Assembly (NCBI GenBank): GCA_021775355.1
Contig: JAJFHZ010000017.1
Location: 175,382-239,381, forward strand
From: Amylibacter sp.
Lineage (GTDB): Bacteria > Pseudomonadota > Alphaproteobacteria > Rhodobacterales > Rhodobacteraceae
Reading direction: 5' to 3'
Length of the DNA stretch: 64,000 bases
Shown: positions 1 to 10,733 of the stretch, one piece after another
Layout of the letters: each line of letters starts with the position of its first letter
Position numbering within the stretch: position 1 is the stretch's first letter
Translations under genes and position numbers: made by a program
Notes under the pieces: model-generated
Database searches by the model: none
What the model saw: only the letters and a program-made list of their open reading frames with translations
What the model was told of the DNA's origin: nothing

Positions 1-1252
1 TGAAGATATCCATCAACTCAATCTGTTTCTTGAGCACCCCCTTCAGGTAGTATGCCGACATCGCCATAGGTGGTGTCAGGAAAGAGGTTTGCAAGTTCAA
101 CGCAACAAGCATGGCAAAGAAATACGGGTTCACGCCGAATTGATCCAGCAGCGGCAGGAAGATCGGCACGAAGATAATCAGGATTTCCGACCATTCCAAA
201 GGCCAGCCAAGGAAGAAGATAATCAACTGCGCCATAACCAGAAACTGCCAAGGCTTCAAATCCATTCCCAATACCCATTCTGAGATCAGGTCGTGTCCGC
301 CAAGATATGAGAATACAGAGGCAAAGGTCCATGACCCGACAAACAGCCAACAAACCATCGCGGTTGCTTTGGCCGTCAGAAACACGCTTTCCTTGACCTT
401 TTCCCATGTCAGAGAACGGTAAAGGAATGCCAGAATCAAGCCACCCAATGCACCCATAGCAGCCGCTTCGGCAGGTGTTGCAAGACCACCAAGGATCGAG
501 CCCAGAACCAGCATGATAAGGACGGTTAGCGGTACAAATGACACCAGCAAGTCAAGGTAAACTTCCCGTGGCGGTGGTACATCTTCCAGATTTGGTTTCG
601 GGGCCAAAGACGGATTGATCCAAACACGAACAATAACATAGACGATATAAAGACCCGCCAAAATAAGGCCCGGGAACACGGCAGCTGCATAAAGCCGTAG
701 CGGCGACAATTCGGCGATTGCGGCATAAACGATCAGCATAATCGATGGTGGGATAAGAATACCCAAGGTACCACCAGCACAAATCACACCGGATGCAAAG
801 CTTTTGTCGTAGTTGGCATTAGCCATCGCAGGATAGGCCAGCAGACCCATCAAGGTTACAACTGCCCCCACAATACCAGATGCGGTCGAAAAGACGGCAC
901 AGGTCACAAGTGCGGCAATCGCTAAGGAACCGGGTAAGTTTCGGGCTGCCATATAAAGTGAGTAAAACAGCTTATCAACAATATTTGCACGTTCCACCAC
1001 ATAGCCCATAAACAAGAATAACGGGATGGCGACCAGAATGTCATTTTCCATCACTGAATATGTGTTTTGGTTCAGCAGATAGAAGATGTTGTTGTTAAAC
1101 ACATCCGATATGCTTTCAAATCCGCCTTGGTAATAGGCGTAATAGCCAAAGCCCACGCCCATTGCGAGCAAGGTAAAAGCGATCGGGAATCCAAGCAGTA
1201 CCAAGAAAATAAACAGGCACAGCATTAATATTGCGACTTCGGGGTTTGTCAT
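1..1252 (-). CDS. dctM: TRAP transporter large permease (DctM), partial
   Basis: Large membrane subunit of a TRAP transporter, the channel that couples ion entry to import of the ligand delivered by the periplasmic binding protein. From an ATG at 1252 the minus strand gives 417 codons with no stop, running off the left edge, so the C-terminal end is missing. The translation starts MTNPEVAILMLC and has many hydrophobic segments, including the family-typical stretches STASGIVGAVVTL and GTLGILIPPSIML. It lies 33 bp after dctQ in the order dctP-dctQ-dctM. The family assignment is firm; the substrate is not visible. Confidence 0.93.
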   Translation of the reverse strand, partial: MTNPEVAILMLCLFIFLVLLGFPIAFTLLAMGVGFGYYAYYQGGFESISDVFNNNIFYLLNQNTYSVMENDILVAIPLFLFMGYVVERANIVDKLFYSLYMAARNLPGSLAIAALVTCAVFSTASGIVGAVVTLMGLLAYPAMANANYDKSFASGVICAGGTLGILIPPSIMLIVYAAIAELSPLRLYAAAVFPGLILAGLYIVYVIVRVWINPSLAPKPNLEDVPPPREVYLDLLVSFVPLTVLIMLVLGSILGGLATPAEAAAMGALGGLILAFLYRSLTWEKVKESVFLTAKATAMVCWLFVGSWTFASVFSYLGGHDLISEWVLGMDLKPWQFLVMAQLIIFFLGWPLEWSEILIIFVPIFLPLLDQFGVNPYFFAMLVALNLQTSFLTPPMAMSAYYLKGVLKKQIELMDIF

Positions 1253-1285
1253 CGTCTTATTCTTTCGTTTCGCGTTTGTGTCGGT

Positions 1286-1855
1286 TTATTGCGGTATATC
1301 GCTTTCATGCATCAGCATGTCTTCGGTTTCATGAACGTCATCAAGTCGTTGCAACCAGACGCCGGTTTTCATCGCTTTCCAGCAGCGCATCAGTTCAGCT
1401 AAACCTTGCAGCATCAACAAACCGCCTGCGACAGGTATCAGTGTCTTGAAGAAATAGATTTGGATTCGGGCGGGGCTGTTCCAGCTAACTTCTTTATAGC
1501 GCCAGCTATCGGATGCGATTTCCCAACCGTACCAGAATAGCGCCATCATGCCGGGGAAGAAGAACAACAGGTAAAGTGTAAAATCGATACGGGCCTGCCA
1601 GCGCACGGAGAATAAACGGTAAATCACGTCACCACGCACATGGCTGTCTTGCGCGAGCGCATAGGGACCGGCCATCAAGAACAAAGCACCGTACATTTGC
1701 ACCATCATATCAAACGCCCAAACGGTGGGTGCGTTCAGTACATATCTTACAAAAACCTCATAAGAGACCGAAAAGGTCAAGATCAGGATGCACCAGCCAA
1801 ATGCGCGCCCGACCCAAATGCTTAGACCTTCTATTGAATGGATGAACTTGGTCAA
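1286..1855 (-). CDS. dctQ: TRAP transporter small permease (DctQ)
   Basis: Small membrane subunit of the same TRAP transporter, which pairs with DctM to form the membrane complex. It is 189 residues with about four hydrophobic segments (near residues 15-40, 50-65, 88-108 and 135-155), the normal DctQ architecture. The internal motif SYEVFVRYVLNAP matches the family signature around the end of helix 1. It is preceded by dctP and an intercistronic hairpin, and followed closely by dctM. The acidic C-terminal tail after the last helix is unremarkable. Confidence 0.9.
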   Translation of the reverse strand: MTKFIHSIEGLSIWVGRAFGWCILILTFSVSYEVFVRYVLNAPTVWAFDMMVQMYGALFLMAGPYALAQDSHVRGDVIYRLFSVRWQARIDFTLYLLFFFPGMMALFWYGWEIASDSWRYKEVSWNSPARIQIYFFKTLIPVAGGLLMLQGLAELMRCWKAMKTGVWLQRLDDVHETEDMLMHESDIPQ

Positions 1856-1886
1856 TTCCGTATCTCCTGCAACGGTTTTATGTAAA

Positions 1887-1911
1887 CTGGGGGCCGTAAA
1901 TCAGCCCCCAG
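1887..1911 (-). terminator. Intercistronic hairpin between dctP and dctQ
   Basis: CTGGGGGC at 1887-1894 is complementary to GCCCCCAG at 1904-1911, with a 9-base loop. In the direction of transcription it lies just after the dctP stop and before dctQ, and has no strong U-tract. This is the usual place for a partial terminator or mRNA-stabilising hairpin that keeps binding-protein transcripts in excess. The function is inferred. Confidence 0.55.
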
Positions 1912-1936
1912 CTTTATCTTTGTCAGTGTATTAAAC

Positions 1937-3043
1937 TTACCCGAAGTGGTGCTTATAGGCCAATTTGTAGTCTGGCTGGTTCAAGTTCAGATAGTTCATC
2001 ACATCTTTAGCATAGGCTTTTTGTGATGCGATCACTTTCGCAAAGAATGCATCTTCGCCGGAAAGCCGATCAACCACAATGTCCCACGCATCCAACTGTC
2101 CTTGCATTACAGAGTCTGGCGTGCGGTGAACATTTACACCCTGTTCATCCCGCAAGGTTTTCAAGTCGTCGGAATAACGTTTCGTGTTATGCCAGTAGAA
2201 GTTAGAGTTTTCTGCTTCAGACGCGTATTTCAGGATCGCTTGCAATTCAGCAGACAGGCCATCATAGCGTTTCTTGTTGAAGCTAATTTCGAAAAATTCC
2301 TGTGATTGGTGGAATGATGCCAAATGATAGTCCTTGGACACATCTTGCATACCAAAGTCACGGTCTGATGTCGGATTGTTAAACTCGGCCGCATCAATCA
2401 AGCCTGATTTCATTGCCGGCTGAATTTCGCCGCCAGGAAGTTGCACAACGGACATGCCCATTTCCAATAGAACGTCAGCCGCAAGACCAACAGTCCGATA
2501 TTTCAGGCCCTTCATTTGTGATGCATCTTTGATTTGCTCTTTGAACCAGCCAAGTGGCTGTGCCGGCATAGGAGAGTTAAAGAATGATACAACATTCAGG
2601 CCAAGTGAGCCCATCAGTTCGTCAAACAGTTCCTGACCGCCACCATAGTTGACCCAGCCCAAAACCTCTTGTGAAGACCAGCCAAAACATGGGCCAGTAC
2701 CGAACAATGAAGCGGATTTTGATTTTGAGTACCAGTAAGCAGGCACATAGTGACAGGCATCCAGAACGCCGCGGTGAACCGCGTCTTGCATCTGGCTGGT
2801 TTTTACAACCGAATTAACCGGCAGAAGATCAATTTTCAGATCCTTCCCTGCCATCGCGTGCACACGTTCAACATAAGACTGTGCGTTTTCCAGAAAAATA
2901 CCGCCACCCCATGCAGCTTGCATTTTCAAGACAGTTGGTTCTGCATTTGCAATAGATGGTGCAGCCAATGTACCAGCCGTTGCAGTTGCGGCGAGTGCAC
3001 TTCCCTTAAGAAACTTTCTGCGGTTCAATTTATCAGTCATCAT
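1937..3043 (-). CDS. dctP: TRAP transporter substrate-binding protein (DctP family)
   Basis: Periplasmic solute receptor of the TRAP system. The 368-residue protein begins with a twin-arginine-type signal: NRRKFLKG at residues 7-14, a short hydrophobic stretch, then an Ala-rich cleavage region ending SIANA. Export of folded protein through Tat is common for TakP-type receptors. The mature part has the two-lobe TRAP pattern, with segments such as GLIDAAEFNNPTSDRDFG that resemble receptors for 2-oxo acids and related carboxylates. The exact ligand cannot be read from sequence. It is the first gene of dctPQM. Confidence 0.9.
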   Translation of the reverse strand: MMTDKLNRRKFLKGSALAATATAGTLAAPSIANAEPTVLKMQAAWGGGIFLENAQSYVERVHAMAGKDLKIDLLPVNSVVKTSQMQDAVHRGVLDACHYVPAYWYSKSKSASLFGTGPCFGWSSQEVLGWVNYGGGQELFDELMGSLGLNVVSFFNSPMPAQPLGWFKEQIKDASQMKGLKYRTVGLAADVLLEMGMSVVQLPGGEIQPAMKSGLIDAAEFNNPTSDRDFGMQDVSKDYHLASFHQSQEFFEISFNKKRYDGLSAELQAILKYASEAENSNFYWHNTKRYSDDLKTLRDEQGVNVHRTPDSVMQGQLDAWDIVVDRLSGEDAFFAKVIASQKAYAKDVMNYLNLNQPDYKLAYKHHFG

Positions 3044-3364
3044 TTTCCTCCCAGATTGATGCTATATTTCACTAATCACGTATTTGGTAAGAAAATCTAA
3101 CCAGATTTGAGCAAATTCGCAAGGTTATAATTTTTCACCCAAAATCTACAAATCTCGGCAATTTTATAAGTATTACTACGGATTAATGTAGGTGTTTTGA
3201 CCCGCATTCGGTGACACGCCGAAAGAAAGGGGCTTTGTATTTCATGATTGTCATACAAAAGACCACAAAGAAGCGAATCTCTTTTGTGGTTTTACATTAC
3301 AAAATAGCAGCAACAAAATTATACTGACACGCATTCCCCAGTTAAGGGCAACGGGCCTATACCA
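3044..3364. other. Intergenic region upstream of dctP
   Basis: A non-coding stretch of 321 bp holding the dctP upstream region and the 3' end of the sulfotransferase unit. The only clear structure is the hairpin at 3262-3290, annotated separately. A 5-bp inverted repeat (TTCGG/CCGAA, near 3207-3223) is too short to interpret. I found no convincing small gene. Confidence 0.6.
3262..3290 (-). terminator. Probable terminator of the sulfotransferase pair
   Basis: Read on the minus strand, ACCACAAAAG pairs with CTTTGTGGT across a short loop and is followed by CTTTTGT. It sits about 75 bp downstream of the second sulfotransferase stop. The stem is good and the T-tract is interrupted. Confidence 0.55.
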
Positions 3365-4234
3365 TCACTTTTCCCGTGAAATAAAAGACAATGCCTGCGC
3401 ACCGACTTCCGGAAAATACTCGTCTATTGTCGGTTTAAATTCTTCGTGAATACGCATGACCTGTTCAGGGGTCAAACTATCCATCCATCCACCATATTTA
3501 CCCGTGGAAAAAAATTTATCCATACCGGGTGGTTTTTCACGAAACCCTTGTGTACTTTCTTGCTTTTGCAATGCGCTGAATGAGGTTTCTTTCAGGGTTT
3601 TTTGCAATGTCGTGTAATCGACAGGCACCTGCAAAAACCCCAACAGACCTTTAAATGCGACCTTGGGGTTATCGACCATGTCTTCATAACGCATAATATG
3701 GCGTGGTAGGCCGGGTGCTTTTGTCCAGCTTTGAATATGATCATCCCAACGCCCCAGCACTTCCATAATACCGTTATTAGCCATTGAAATGTTCTTGGGG
3801 TCACACATCCGGTCAATCGCCACATCAATGGATATGCTTGAATGGCGCGCAAAAGAGACGACAACATCAAAGGGGTTGCGCAATATACAAATCGCCGCCG
3901 CCGTGAACTGCGGCATAATAAGTTCTATATCACCCACGCGGTCTATTTTAGAGTGGGTTTTCACAAATCTGTTTCCCGCACTTGACTGCGCAATCATCTG
4001 TAAAACCTTTGAACGCACCTTAAGCCAGTCATCGAAATCCTTTCCGACAAACGGCTTACCGGCCGCTTTGTCGAACCAATCCTGGCGCACATCCGATGTA
4101 GTTATCGAAGACAGTTCATTGATCGATAGATTTTTTCCTGTAGGCTGGAAATAATTCCCCAGAAAAGCCCGTACCCATGTGTTGCCCGATTTTGGAAAGG
4201 AGCCAACCCAGATAATATTGCGCGGCACATTCAT
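3365..4234 (-). CDS. Sulfotransferase domain protein (second of tandem pair)
   Basis: Predicted PAPS-dependent sulfotransferase that moves sulfate to a hydroxyl or amino acceptor. The 5'-phosphosulfate loop PKSGNTW is at residues 14-20 and the 3'-phosphate-binding strand RNPFDVVVSF lies in the middle; 289 residues is normal for the family. I chose ATG 4234 because it overlaps the preceding gene's stop as ATGA and places the PAPS loop near the N terminus; a longer frame upstream lies inside the neighbour. It is a diverged paralogue of the gene before it. The acceptor is unknown; no glycan or capsule genes are adjacent. Confidence 0.85.
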   Translation of the reverse strand: MNVPRNIIWVGSFPKSGNTWVRAFLGNYFQPTGKNLSINELSSITTSDVRQDWFDKAAGKPFVGKDFDDWLKVRSKVLQMIAQSSAGNRFVKTHSKIDRVGDIELIMPQFTAAAICILRNPFDVVVSFARHSSISIDVAIDRMCDPKNISMANNGIMEVLGRWDDHIQSWTKAPGLPRHIMRYEDMVDNPKVAFKGLLGFLQVPVDYTTLQKTLKETSFSALQKQESTQGFREKPPGMDKFFSTGKYGGWMDSLTPEQVMRIHEEFKPTIDEYFPEVGAQALSFISREK

Positions 4235-5058
4235 ACTACATATCCAAATTTTTTCATGACCCGCCCGTGATCCTGCAATATCTGCGCCACCTGATCTTCG
4301 GTCAGTTCGGTTTTCCATTGTTCGGCTTTGCCTGAGCGGAAGAACTGTTTTTGATTATCGGAATTTTCAACAAAACTGGTTTTCTTTTCCTGTTCCTGCA
4401 GTAGCTTAAAATCAGAGAACCGCACAGATCGTTCCAGACGGTCACGATCAATCGGCAGGCCGATATGATGCACAACACGATCAAATGCTTCGTGGGGGTC
4501 TTTCAGCATATCTTCATATCGCAGCATTAAAACCGGAAATTTACGCGCCTTTGACCAGCCAATAACATGATTGGACCAAGTTCCCAGAAATTGATAAACG
4601 GTATCGCCGACACCTAGTAACGAGTTGTCATTTCGGGCGATCCCGTGGATGGCTTCATCAATCGTATTCCCGTAGTGGCTGGCATAAGACACAATCATAT
4701 CCAGTGGATTACGCATGATATAGACAGCAGAGCGCGTTAATTCTGGCGGGATCAGTTTCACACCATAAGCAATCCCGTTTTCGCAATGGGTCTTGACCAG
4801 ATTTATGTCGGCCTTGTTGTTTACGATCCCCTGCAAAACAGCAGGTCGTATGCGCGCACCTTGCATTGGGTTTGTCGGATCAAACACTTCTTTTGTGACC
4901 ATTCGGTAAGCTTTTGAATTGGAATCACCGATGCCAACCCGATGTATCTGATTTATCGGAACCGGTTTTTCAGAATTATATACATAATTCGCCAAAAACA
5001 CCCGCAACCACGTGTTTCCGGATTTAGGGTAGGATGCAAGCCAGACGATGGATTTCAT
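4231..5058 (-). CDS. Sulfotransferase domain protein (first of tandem pair)
   Basis: Predicted PAPS-dependent sulfotransferase of 275 residues. It has the 5'-phosphosulfate loop PKSGNTW at residues 11-17, a conserved VKTH histidine region near residue 90, and the 3'-phosphate-binding strand RNPLDMIVSYASH. It opens with MKSIVWLASYPKSG, so there is no signal peptide and the enzyme should be cytoplasmic. Its TGA stop overlaps the ATG of the following paralogue, which implies translational coupling. The substrate is unknown. Cell-surface polysaccharide, lipid or small-molecule sulfation are all possible. Confidence 0.87.
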   Translation of the reverse strand: MKSIVWLASYPKSGNTWLRVFLANYVYNSEKPVPINQIHRVGIGDSNSKAYRMVTKEVFDPTNPMQGARIRPAVLQGIVNNKADINLVKTHCENGIAYGVKLIPPELTRSAVYIMRNPLDMIVSYASHYGNTIDEAIHGIARNDNSLLGVGDTVYQFLGTWSNHVIGWSKARKFPVLMLRYEDMLKDPHEAFDRVVHHIGLPIDRDRLERSVRFSDFKLLQEQEKKTSFVENSDNQKQFFRSGKAEQWKTELTEDQVAQILQDHGRVMKKFGYVV

Positions 5059-5100
5059 GGAACGACGTTTCTTTTGATTCTATTGCGCGTTCTACATAGC

Positions 5101-5132
5101 AAAAAGGGGGAACCAAAGTCCCCCCTTTTTTT
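5101..5132 (-). terminator. Rho-independent terminator of the porin gene
   Basis: An A-tract followed by GGGGGA, the loop ACCAAAG, then TCCCCCC and a T-tract, all within 5101-5132. The stem has runs of T on both sides, so it could act in either direction. It lies about 20 bp beyond the porin stop and just upstream of the sulfotransferase start at 5058, so it separates the two minus-strand units. Confidence 0.88.
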
Positions 5133-5152
5133 AATTTTATAGTCAGTTCAGA

Positions 5153-6283
5153 TTAGAAGCTGAAAGAAGCGCCTACACCCAGAACTGTACCTTCAACGTT
5201 TTCAGCACCAAGAGCAGTACCGGCGTTGTCAAAGGTTTCTGTAAAGTCTGTATTTGCAATGAAAGCACCGACTTTAAAGTTAGAGTTCACAGTATATTTA
5301 ACAGCAAGAACGATTGTTTCCAGCTCTTCTTTAGCTGCACCACCCAATGCTACATTTTCATTGTCGATGTTTTCGCCGCTGAAGAAGGTCAATGAGTAGC
5401 TCATTGGGCCGTCTGAGTAGCCAATACCAACATCAAATGAATGACCGTCTTGCGCTGCAGTACCGTCTTGTTCAGCAAATGAACCACCGATTGTGAAACC
5501 ACCAAAGCCCAAGTTCAGACCAAAGCCCCAAACTTCTGGGTCAACGCCGCCTGCAGGTGCAGAGGCTGTGCCCCAACGTGCAGATGCGTCTACATCCATG
5601 CCGCCGAATGAACCGCCGTAGTTTGCAGCAATGTCAACGATGTCTGTCAATGTTGTGTTGTTGTTGACAGGACCGTTTGTTTGACCAGCGTCGCGTGCAT
5701 AAGACGCGCCCAACTGCAGACCAGCAAAGCGTGGTGAGAAGTAGCTGATACGTGCCGCGTCATTGTTGCGTGCGTTTTCAATGTATGTTGAACCCAATGT
5801 ACCACGGAACAAGTCAGCACCGGATACAGCACTTGAGTAAGGTACGAATGCTGTCAAAGAGCTTGATTGTGCAAAGATCAATGAATGATCAGGTGCGGCA
5901 ACAGTCATTTTGTAGCCAGCTGAGTTTTCTGAACCAATGATGAATTTACCGAAATCACCGGAAACAGTCATGTATGCTTCGTCGATTTGGTCGCCGTTTG
6001 TGTTTGAACCGGCTTCAAGCTGGATATCAACACCGATTTTGATGCCGTTGTCCAAAGTGATAGATGGTTTGAAAAAGATTTCAGCGTTTGTCTGAACGTC
6101 GAGACCGTCGAAATCTGCAAGTGCAAGTCCAGTACCGGTATCGACTGAAGTAATAGCGATGTTAGTTGTGTAGTAACCGCTAAAACCCATGTTTACAGCA
6201 CCAGCAGAAACTTCTGCTGCATTTGCCGCGCCAGCAAGGCCTGTTAGTGCCAATGCTGTTGTGCATAGTAGTGTGTTCTTCAT
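5153..6283 (-). CDS. Outer-membrane porin, Rhodobacter type
   Basis: General diffusion porin of 376 residues. It has a Sec signal peptide (MKNTLLCTTALALTGLAGA with cleavage near ANA-A, residue 22) and a C-terminal phenylalanine in GASFSF, as needed for Bam-mediated insertion. The body consists of alternating beta strands rich in Gly, Asp and Asn with few cysteines. FFKPSITLDNGIKIGVDIQ is characteristic of alphaproteobacterial porins. It is monocistronic with its own terminator. The upstream region carries a tandem 10-bp repeat that may be regulatory. Confidence 0.9.
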   Translation of the reverse strand: MKNTLLCTTALALTGLAGAANAAEVSAGAVNMGFSGYYTTNIAITSVDTGTGLALADFDGLDVQTNAEIFFKPSITLDNGIKIGVDIQLEAGSNTNGDQIDEAYMTVSGDFGKFIIGSENSAGYKMTVAAPDHSLIFAQSSSLTAFVPYSSAVSGADLFRGTLGSTYIENARNNDAARISYFSPRFAGLQLGASYARDAGQTNGPVNNNTTLTDIVDIAANYGGSFGGMDVDASARWGTASAPAGGVDPEVWGFGLNLGFGGFTIGGSFAEQDGTAAQDGHSFDVGIGYSDGPMSYSLTFFSGENIDNENVALGGAAKEELETIVLAVKYTVNSNFKVGAFIANTDFTETFDNAGTALGAENVEGTVLGVGASFSF

Positions 6284-6651
6284 TATCCCAATCCTTTATG
6301 ATCGTGTTGCTAAAAGTTAGCGTATTCGTTTTTCTGATTTTTCGGTAATTCAGATTAGTGCCTGTACCTTGAAATCAGAGTGTTTAGTCACAGACGAAGC
6401 CACAGAGGCCAAATCCGTTGCACCTAAAAACACATATTATGGTTTCACAAACAAGTCGCCCGGGGCTTTTATGCAGTATTGATCACAAATGATCACAAAA
6501 TAGTTACATCCATGCAACAGAATTTAGCGGAACCGATCCATAATAATAGTTATGCCCGTAAATGTTGCTTTGATAAATCAAAAACGTGGGCAGGTACTAA
6601 GGACAAGTTTAGCGCATTGCCAGAAAACATCTTCCCCGCTAGGCTTCATCC
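6284..6651. other. Divergent intergenic region, porin and small hypothetical gene
   Basis: 368 bp between the divergent porin (minus) and 76-residue gene (plus). It holds the tandem repeat at 6480-6499 and an AT-rich palindrome, TTTGAT-AA-ATCAAA, at 6569-6582. A short open frame starting near 6479 has no ribosome site and unnatural composition, so it is not called as a gene. Confidence 0.6.
6480..6499. promoter_or_regulatory. Tandem 10-bp repeat, possible operator
   Basis: TGATCACAAA occurs twice in immediate succession (6480-6489 and 6490-6499). Each copy contains the palindrome TGATCA, so equivalent faces recur every 10 bp. It lies about 200 bp upstream of the porin start and 150 bp before the small plus-strand gene. 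Regulatory role is inferred from position and symmetry only. Confidence 0.4.
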
Positions 6652-6882
6652 ATGTTTACAATAGAACACGAATTTGATGCCACTGTTGTCACCTTGATCG
6701 ATGAGGGCAATACCCCGCTTATCGAGGACGTAACAATCACTGTTTTTGCAGGCCAAGTGAATATCGAACAATTGGATACGCGCACAGACAGTGTGCAAAA
6801 AGTCACTTTTTCCTTGTCGCAATTACGTGAATTAGAGGCCGCGCTGGATTTGCCCGAAGGCAGTTACAAAATCAAGTTATAG
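6652..6882 (+). CDS. Conserved small hypothetical protein
   Basis: A 76-residue acidic protein starting MFTIEHEFDATVVTLIDEG and ending LDLPEGSYKIKL. There is no signal peptide, membrane segment or cysteine. The alternating hydrophobic pattern suggests a small beta-rich domain followed by one helix (SLSQLRELEAALDL). The fold resembles short uncharacterised proteins I associate with Rhodobacterales, but I cannot name a family. It stands alone between the porin and convergent dgkA, with its stop 9 bp from the dgkA stop. Confidence 0.7.
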   Translation: MFTIEHEFDATVVTLIDEGNTPLIEDVTITVFAGQVNIEQLDTRTDSVQKVTFSLSQLRELEAALDLPEGSYKIKL

Positions 6883-6891
6883 CCACTATGG

Positions 6892-7263
6892 CTATAGTAA
6901 CTTCGGCAACAAAATAATCAGCCAAACAATAAGTGTTGTGGCTGCCATCAACCCAACGGCGGCACAAGCGACATCTTTTGCTTTCTTGGACAAGGGGTGA
7001 ATATCCGGTGAAATCCGGTCAATAGCCGCCTCAATCCCAGTATTCAACAATTCCACCACCAGTACCAGCATTCCGAATCCGATGATTACTGCGCGTTCAA
7101 CTGGTGCCATATCAAAAGCAAACGTCAATGACGCCGAGATGATATTGGCCACGACCCATTGCGGAAAACTGGCCTCTTCCAGCCATGTGATTCTTATTCC
7201 CACCAAAGTCAGGATTGTGCGGTTTATCAGGCGTGGCCCTTCACGTTTAATGTATTTCAGCAT
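6892..7263 (-). CDS. dgkA: Diacylglycerol kinase DgkA
   Basis: Integral membrane diacylglycerol kinase that phosphorylates diacylglycerol with ATP, recycling lipid from membrane glycan synthesis. About 123 residues with three hydrophobic helices. The family signature ELLNTGIEAAIDRI spans the active-site glutamates and asparagine, followed by SKKAKDVACAAV. I start at ATG 7263 (MLKYIKREGPRL), since the amphipathic N-terminal helix normally begins there; an ATG at 7272 adds three residues. Either start overlaps the upstream DUF167 gene, suggesting co-translation. Confidence 0.92.
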   Translation of the reverse strand: MLKYIKREGPRLINRTILTLVGIRITWLEEASFPQWVVANIISASLTFAFDMAPVERAVIIGFGMLVLVVELLNTGIEAAIDRISPDIHPLSKKAKDVACAAVGLMAATTLIVWLIILLPKLL

Positions 7264-7528
7264 GGTTCCCATAATCTTCTATTTGAAACAGTTTGCGTTT
7301 TGACGCTACACCACACAACAGCTTCAGCTTGCTTTTCGGCGTACCGATCACCTTTGCCAGAAGTTTTATGACGGCTATCGTTGCCTTACCGTTTTCAGGA
7401 ACTGTAGTTACATAAACACTGATATTATCATCATCGTACCTGATATGATTACGCTCAGCCTTTGGTGTAACAATCACTTCAAAGGGTTTTCTCTGGTGGG
7501 CTATATTATATAGATCATCTTTAGTCAT
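7247..7528 (-). CDS. DUF167 (YggU-like) family protein
   Basis: A 93-residue member of the DUF167 family, a small alpha/beta fold of unknown function. Conserved features visible are VTPKAERN near residue 21, the central ENGKATIAVIKLLAK segment, and the PKSKLKLLCG strand-turn with a following lysine-rich patch. It overlaps dgkA and is on the same strand, so the two probably form a small operon. Biochemical role is not established for the family. Confidence 0.82.
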   Translation of the reverse strand: MTKDDLYNIAHQRKPFEVIVTPKAERNHIRYDDDNISVYVTTVPENGKATIAVIKLLAKVIGTPKSKLKLLCGVASKRKLFQIEDYGNHAEIH

Positions 7529-7607
7529 ACCCCTACCCTAAAAAGTTGCTTTGTGATCGCACTAAGCCATGCCATAGCTTTTCTAGACAACCTAAGGGAA
7601 AAAGCAG

Positions 7608-8710
7608 ATGAAGACAGGGTTTTTCTGGGATGAGAAATGTTTTTGGCACAGTGGTGGAAATTATGCGCTGACCATACCTGTTGGTGGCAATGTGCAACCT
7701 TTTGCCAGTGGCGGCTTACCCGAAGACCCTGAAACAAAACGGCGATTAAAGAACCTGATTGATGTCACCGGTCTTGCTAAAGAGCTGGTTTGCCAATCTG
7801 CAGAACCTGCCAACTTGCAGGATTTGCAGCGAATACATCCTGACAGTTATTTAACCGCTTTCAAAGAAATGTCGGATAATGGTGGTGGTGAGATGGGCTT
7901 GCACGCCCCATTTGGGCTGGGCGGGTTTGAAATTGCGGCCCAGTCAGCTGGATTGGTAAAGGGCGCATTATTTAGTGTTTTAGTGGGAGAGGTGCAAAAC
8001 GCCTATGCCTTATCGCGCCCGCCTGGCCATCATTGCTTGCCTGATGATCCCAACGGGTTTTGCTTGCTTGCCAATATCGCGATTGCGGTAGAGGCCGCTT
8101 TTGCTCAGGACCTGACATCCCGTGTAGCGATCATTGACTGGGATGTGCATCACGGCAATGGCACAGAAGCTGTGTTTTATGATCGTGATGATGTGCTGAC
8201 AATTTCTATCCATCAAGAGAATAACTACCCGCTGGATACGGGTGCCGCGGTCGATCATGGGTCAGGCGCAGGTGTGGGGTATAATATGAATATACCGTTA
8301 CCACCCGGTGCAGGGCACGCGACGTATTTAGAGGTAATGCAGCGTCTAGTATTACCTGCCTTGGAAAACTTTATCCCCGATGTGATCATTATCGCCTGCG
8401 GCTATGATGCCGCTGCAGTTGACCCATTGGGGCGGATGATGGCAACGGCACAAACGTTTCAGGATATGACTGGTATGGCTATGGGGGCGGCCGAAGAACT
8501 GTGTGACGGGCGGTTGGTGATGGCCCATGAAGGTGGATATTCCGAAGTGTATGTCCCGTTTTGCGGCCACGCAGTGCTGACACAAATGTCCGGCAGTGAT
8601 ATAGAGGCCGAAGATCCTTTTGCCGAAACGTTTGAAATCCGCCAACCGAATGCACGCGTACAGGTGTTTTATTCCAGTCTTATTGACGATTACGTAGAGC
8701 TATTTGGATT

Positions 8711-8714
<4 letters not shown>
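7608..8714 (+). CDS. Class II histone deacetylase-like amidohydrolase
   Basis: Zinc amidohydrolase of the histone deacetylase/acetylpolyamine amidohydrolase superfamily, 368 residues. It has the charge-relay histidine pair in RPPGHH near residue 137, zinc ligands in DWDVHHGNGT near residue 178, and a second zinc aspartate in CGYDAAAVDP. In bacteria these enzymes remove acyl groups from polyamines, proteins or small amides; the substrate here is open. A polyamine module lies about 47 kb away, which is suggestive only. The ribosome site is AGGGAAAAAGCAG before ATG. It converges on aacS with a 4-bp overlap of stops. Confidence 0.88.
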
Positions 8715-10672
<1,958 letters not shown>

Positions 10673-10733
10673 ATCGCCCCCTTTATTTGGCGGCAATTTG
10701 ACAAATTTTCAAAGCGAGTACCAGACCGTATTT

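Noticed and set aside
4235..4318. N-terminal extension of the second sulfotransferase
   Set aside because: It would lie inside the upstream paralogue. The start at 4234 overlaps its stop as ATGA and matches the family N terminus.
6569..6582. TTTGAT-AA-ATCAAA, resembling an FNR box
   Set aside because: FNR sites need TTGAT-N4-ATCAA. Here the half sites are separated by two bases only, so the spacing is wrong.
6479..6664. Small open frame of 61 codons upstream of the 76-residue gene
   Set aside because: It begins in the tandem repeat, has no ribosome site, overlaps the next gene's start and has non-protein-like composition.
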